This document shows, in pieces, positions 7,411 through 10,229 of a DNA stretch of 10,229 bases. The DNA comes from Thermoanaerobaculia bacterium (GTDB taxonomy: Bacteria > Acidobacteriota > Thermoanaerobaculia > Multivoradales > UBA5704): NCBI GenBank assembly GCA_025937035.1, contig JAICSG010000084.1:1-10229 (forward strand), in the 5' to 3' direction. Positions within the stretch are counted from its first letter, which is position 1, and every line of letters starts with the position of its first letter. The translations under genes were made by a program, and so were the position numbers. Below the pieces are notes generated by a model that was not told the origin of the DNA, made no database searches, and saw nothing but the letters and a program-made list of their open reading frames with translations.

Positions 7411-9761
7411 GCGTGGCTGAAGCACCGAAGCCGAATCCCGGCGACGAGCCCACCGCCGCCATCCCGGCCATCCCGCCCCGGCCGCGCCGCTGGGGCCGCC
7501 GGGTGGCGGCGTTCCTGGCCATCCTCTTCGGCGCCGTGCTGATCTGCGCCTTGCTCTACCCGGGCCTGTCGAGCGGCATCGCCAATCAGGCCCGCTACTC
7601 GACCGTCGAGGAGAGCCGCAACCTCTGGGCCTATGTCTCCTACCTCACGGTGTTCCTGGAGAAGATGACCTACGACCCCGCGGCGAAGATCTACAACTTC
7701 AAGAACACCCCGGACGGCGGTCTCGATCTCTACGAGCAGGGGCGCCTCGCCTACCACCGCGGCCAGTTCGCCCAGGCGGCGGGGCTGATCGAGCGCCATA
7801 TCCAGGACCACGGAGAATCGAAGGATGCCCTGTTCTGGCTCGCCCTCTCCTACATGCGCCAGGCCGAGGCGGAGAACTGCCTGGCGGCCCTCGCCGATCC
7901 CGGCCATCACGAGCACGCGCTGCACGACCCCGCCAGCTACTGCTCGCTGCCCCTGCGGCGCACCCACGACAACCAGGAGCCCTCGCGCCGGGCGGCCAAG
8001 ACCCTGGAGCGCCTGCTCGACCGCTACGGCGCGGAAGGATCGGATGCCCGCCTCTACCGCTGGCTGCTCAACTTCGCCTACATGACGGTCGGCGGCTATC
8101 CCGCCGAGGTGCCGGCCCGCTACCGCATCGCGACGCCGTTCATGGATTCGTTCTACGGCGCCGAGGCCGCCCGCCGCCAGCGGCTCCACGCCGACCTGCG
8201 GTTCGCCGACCAGGCGCGGGAGCTCGGCGTCGACAACTTCGGGACCGGCCGTGGGGTGGCGGTGGAGGACTTCGACGGCGACGGCTATCTCGACCTCGTG
8301 GCCTCCGGCAGCTTCGGCGGGGTCAAGCTCTTCCACAACGACCAGGGCAAGCGGTTCGTCGACGTGACCGCCGGCTCCGGCCTGGAGCAGGCCCGTCAGC
8401 CGATGTCGGTCTCCGTGGCCGACTTCAACGGCGACGGCCTCATGGACCTCTTCGTCGTCTGCCCCTATACCCACTTCCACCTCTTCGCGAACCGCGGCGG
8501 CAACAAGTTCGAGGACGTGACGGCGTCCTCCGGCCTGCTCGACGCCATCCCCAAGGGGTGGATCGCCACCAGTTGGATGTCCGCCTGGGGGGATGTGGAC
8601 AACGACGGCGACCTCGACCTCTTCGTCGCCGGCTGGGCCTTCGAGATCCCGTTCCTCAAGGGGCTCCCGGGCAAGCGGCGGATCGACTCCAAGCTGTTCA
8701 TCAACGAGGGTGGCCATTTCCGCGACGCCACGGCCGAGTACGGGCTCGCCGGCGACCTCCACGACCGCCACCTGATCGGCGCCGCCTTCGGCGACTACGA
8801 CGGCGACGGCCGGGTGGACCTCTACGTCACCGGCCCGATGCCCGGCACGACCGCCCTCTACCACAACGTCGGCGGCAAGCGGTTCGAAAGGAGCGATGCC
8901 CTCACCTGGCACGAGCCGGGCTTCACGGCGGCCTTCGTCGACGTCAATCAGGACGGCCGCCTGGACGTCTTCCACGGCGGCTTCGCCGACGCCCGCACGG
9001 CCGTCACCCAGGCCGTCTTCGGCCAGCGCCGCGGCGAGCTCAAGAGCGGCCACAACGTCATCTTCCTGCAGCGGCCGGACGGGCGTTTCGAGCCGCATCC
9101 CGAGCTCTTCGAGCCGGGCATGGAGATCGGCAGCATGGGCGCCTCCTTCGGCGACCTCAACAACGACGGCTGCCTGGACTTCTACATCGGCACCGGCAAT
9201 CCCGAGCCCTGGTTCGTGCTGCCCAACCTGATGTTCCTGGGGCGCGAGTCTTCGGACGGCCGCTGCACCGGAGCGATGGAGAACATCTCCATGCTCGACG
9301 GCTTCGGCACGGTGCAGAAGGGGCACGGCATCGTCTTCTTCGATTTCGACAACGACGGTGACCAGGACGTCTATTCGAGCCTGGGAGGCATGTGGCCGGC
9401 CGATCCCTGGTACTCGCAGCTCTTCGTCAACCAGGGGCGCAACGGGGGCTCCTGGGTGAAGATCCGCCTGCGGGGCCGCAGGAGCAACCGTTTCGGCGTC
9501 GGCTCCCAGATCGAGGTCGACGCCCGGCGGGCGGACGGCACACGGCTGGTGCGCACCTACCTGATAGACGGCAAGACGGGCTTCGGCTCCGCGCCGATGC
9601 TGGCGCACATCGGGCTCGAAAGGGCGGTGGCGGTCGACGCCGTCAAGGTGCGCTGGCTCGGCTCCGGCTGCGTGGGCACCTATCCGGCCCGGCTCGGCGA
9701 GCTCAACATCCTGGACGAGGCCGACTGCCTGCGGGGCCCCGCCGTTGACAAGGCGCGGTGA
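7407..9761 (+). CDS. Membrane-anchored FG-GAP/VCBS-repeat protein with C-terminal ASPIC/UnbV domain (CRTAC1-like), copy 2
   Basis: This 784-residue paralogue of the preceding gene is collinear with it over almost the full length. A Pro-rich cytoplasmic N-terminus ending in basic residues (PRPRRWGRR) precedes a single membrane segment at about 33-51. A TPR-like helical region follows at about 108-228 (QGRLAYHRGQFAQAAGLIERH, TLERLLDRYGAE). Seven DxDxDGxxD loops start at 288, 339, 396, 463, 512, 583 and 646, and an ASPIC/UnbV domain spans about 683-770. Highly conserved blocks shared with copy 1 include GTGNPEPWF, VQKGHGIVFFDF and GGMWPAD; a 40-residue stretch around the last loop is identical at 33 positions by my count. 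Cysteines 158, 179, 589, 620, 755 and 774 correspond to the six conserved in copy 1; C47 (in the membrane segment) and C352 are private. It starts at the ATGA overlap with copy 1, so the two are very likely made together, perhaps as a heteromer. The N-terminal tails before the membrane segment have diverged most. Confidence 0.92.
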   Translation: MSVAEAPKPNPGDEPTAAIPAIPPRPRRWGRRVAAFLAILFGAVLICALLYPGLSSGIANQARYSTVEESRNLWAYVSYLTVFLEKMTYDPAAKIYNFKNTPDGGLDLYEQGRLAYHRGQFAQAAGLIERHIQDHGESKDALFWLALSYMRQAEAENCLAALADPGHHEHALHDPASYCSLPLRRTHDNQEPSRRAAKTLERLLDRYGAEGSDARLYRWLLNFAYMTVGGYPAEVPARYRIATPFMDSFYGAEAARRQRLHADLRFADQARELGVDNFGTGRGVAVEDFDGDGYLDLVASGSFGGVKLFHNDQGKRFVDVTAGSGLEQARQPMSVSVADFNGDGLMDLFVVCPYTHFHLFANRGGNKFEDVTASSGLLDAIPKGWIATSWMSAWGDVDNDGDLDLFVAGWAFEIPFLKGLPGKRRIDSKLFINEGGHFRDATAEYGLAGDLHDRHLIGAAFGDYDGDGRVDLYVTGPMPGTTALYHNVGGKRFERSDALTWHEPGFTAAFVDVNQDGRLDVFHGGFADARTAVTQAVFGQRRGELKSGHNVIFLQRPDGRFEPHPELFEPGMEIGSMGASFGDLNNDGCLDFYIGTGNPEPWFVLPNLMFLGRESSDGRCTGAMENISMLDGFGTVQKGHGIVFFDFDNDGDQDVYSSLGGMWPADPWYSQLFVNQGRNGGSWVKIRLRGRRSNRFGVGSQIEVDARRADGTRLVRTYLIDGKTGFGSAPMLAHIGLERAVAVDAVKVRWLGSGCVGTYPARLGELNILDEADCLRGPAVDKAR

Positions 9762-9832
9762 CTGCGGTAGCTCTCTAAAGGCGTCAAAAATTCTCTGACG
9801 AAAAAATCTTCATTCAAGGAGCCGAGAGCACC
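9762..9832 (+). other. AT-richer 71-base spacer with nested inverted repeats before the NTF2-like gene
   Basis: This is the longest gap inside the window and is visibly less GC-rich than its surroundings. It contains CGTCA (9782-9786) paired with TGACG (9796-9800) around a 9-base loop, followed at once by an A-run. These are enclosed by GCTCTC (9770-9775) and GAGAGC (9824-9829). The ribosome binding site AAGGAG (9816-9821) lies 11 bases before the ATG and inside the outer pair. A TTGACA hexamer at 9745-9750 has only a poor -10 candidate (TAGCTC, 9768-9773) at 17 bases. The spacer may carry a separate promoter or a folded leader, but neither is established. No terminator with a T-tract is seen after the propeller genes. 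Confidence 0.35.
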
Positions 9833-10189
9833 ATGAGCAGCCCCCGGGAGATCGTGGAGAGGTATTTCGAGCTGTTCAAAGCCAGGAGGATCGGCGAATG
9901 CCGGCAATTCCTGAGCGATGACTTCCGCTTTCAGGGTCCCCTGGACACCTTCGACAACCCGGACGACTTCATCGCCACCGCCAGCCAGCTCGGCCCGGCG
10001 ATGCAGGAGGCCCGGTTGCTGAAGATCTTCGCCGACGGCAACGACGTCTGCGTGCTGTGGGACTTCGTGTGGAACGGCACCGGTCAGGTGGTCGGCATCG
10101 CCGAGTGGTTCCAGGTCGAGGGAGAGAAGATCAAGTCTCTGCGTATCATGTTCGACGCCCGGCCGTTCGCGGCGGCCATGGGCCGGTGA
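9833..10189 (+). CDS. SnoaL-like / NTF2-fold small protein
   Basis: This 118-residue protein has the hallmark order of the SnoaL-like NTF2 superfamily: an N-terminal helix (REIVERYFELFKARR), FLSDDFRFQGPLDTFDNPDDF, a second helical stretch ending before RLLKIFADGNDVCVLWDFVW, then GIAEWFQVEGEKIKSLRIMFDARPF. The length is normal for a single-domain member. The fold makes a cone with a hydrophobic pocket; members are variously cyclases, isomerases, or non-enzymatic binders. The Asp residues at 37-45 and the AEWF strand line the usual pocket region, but no specific reaction can be deduced. There is no signal peptide, so it is cytoplasmic. It follows the propeller genes by 71 bases with its own AAGGAG and may be transcribed separately. 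Confidence 0.85.
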   Translation: MSSPREIVERYFELFKARRIGECRQFLSDDFRFQGPLDTFDNPDDFIATASQLGPAMQEARLLKIFADGNDVCVLWDFVWNGTGQVVGIAEWFQVEGEKIKSLRIMFDARPFAAAMGR

Positions 10190-10229
10190 GTCGGCGGACG
10201 ATTGAATCTCCTTTGATCCCGGAGGCTCA
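10190..10229 (+). other. Right-edge tail with a possible ribosome binding site
   Basis: Forty bases follow the stop of the NTF2-like gene. The only notable element is GGAGG at 10221-10225, which could be the ribosome binding site of a + strand gene starting just beyond the window. Nothing else is supported. Confidence 0.25.

Larger units (their letters stand above)
5062..9761 (+). repeat. Tandem gene duplication: two collinear propeller paralogues
   Basis: The two genes align from the shared MSVA start to the final ASPIC/UnbV domain with only small insertions. DNA-level identity remains in blocks, for example a 27-base exact match at 6832-6858 and 9189-9215 and a 26-base exact match at 6952-6977 and 9312-9337. 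Protein similarity is strong but third positions have diverged widely, so this is an established duplication rather than a recent copy or assembly artefact. Confidence 0.9.

Noticed and set aside
7320..9608. 762-codon open frame on the - strand opposite propeller copy 2
   Set aside because: Product is a monotonous Val/Glu/Ala/Arg/Gly-rich composition with no domain, as expected from the antisense frame of a GC-rich gene with repeated Asp codons; the + strand gene has clear homology.
9745..9773. TTGACA with TAGCTC as a sigma-70 promoter
   Set aside because: The -35 match is exact but the -10 candidate matches TATAAT poorly; kept only as a remark in the spacer entry.

Overview
This is a very GC-rich window with dense, one-directional coding: every supported gene is on the + strand and nearly every intergenic gap is under 35 bases. 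The gene content is SBBP-repeat protein, ASPIC/UnbV (CRTAC1-like) FG-GAP propellers with an N-terminal helical region, and an SnoaL-like NTF2 protein. This fits an Acidobacteriota-type (or similar Gram-negative, high-GC, uncultured-lineage) chromosome; the taxon is inferred from gene families and composition only. There are no tRNA, rRNA, CRISPR, transposase or phage genes.

Layout: the window opens in the 3' end of a gene carrying a C-terminal J domain (to 229). A large secreted protein with a DUF7948-like N-terminal domain and seven SBBP repeats follows (248-2782). Next come a four-helix membrane protein of unknown family (2807-3391), a small amphipathic protein (3384-3707) and an unrecognised 429-residue protein with an internal duplication (3741-5030). 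Then come two tandem paralogous membrane-anchored FG-GAP/VCBS proteins of 782 and 784 residues joined by an ATGA overlap (5062-7410 and 7407-9761). After a 71-base AT-richer spacer comes a SnoaL-like NTF2-fold protein (9833-10189). The last 40 bases hold only a GGAGG that may serve a gene beyond the window.

The spacing (18, 24, -8, 33, 31 and -4 bases between genes) suggests 248-9761 is one transcription unit. Three of its products are predicted to be exported or anchored with most of their mass outside the cytoplasm: the SBBP protein and the two seven-bladed propellers. A fourth is integral to the membrane. The simplest reading is a cell-envelope or surface cluster built around large beta-propellers. 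No enzyme with a recognisable active site is present in the run, so its biological role is not readable from the sequence. The J-domain gene upstream and the NTF2-like gene downstream may be neighbours rather than partners.

Most notable: the tandem propeller duplication with six conserved cysteines that group into three close pairs, the internally duplicated 429-residue protein, and the two orphan small genes between the SBBP and propeller genes.
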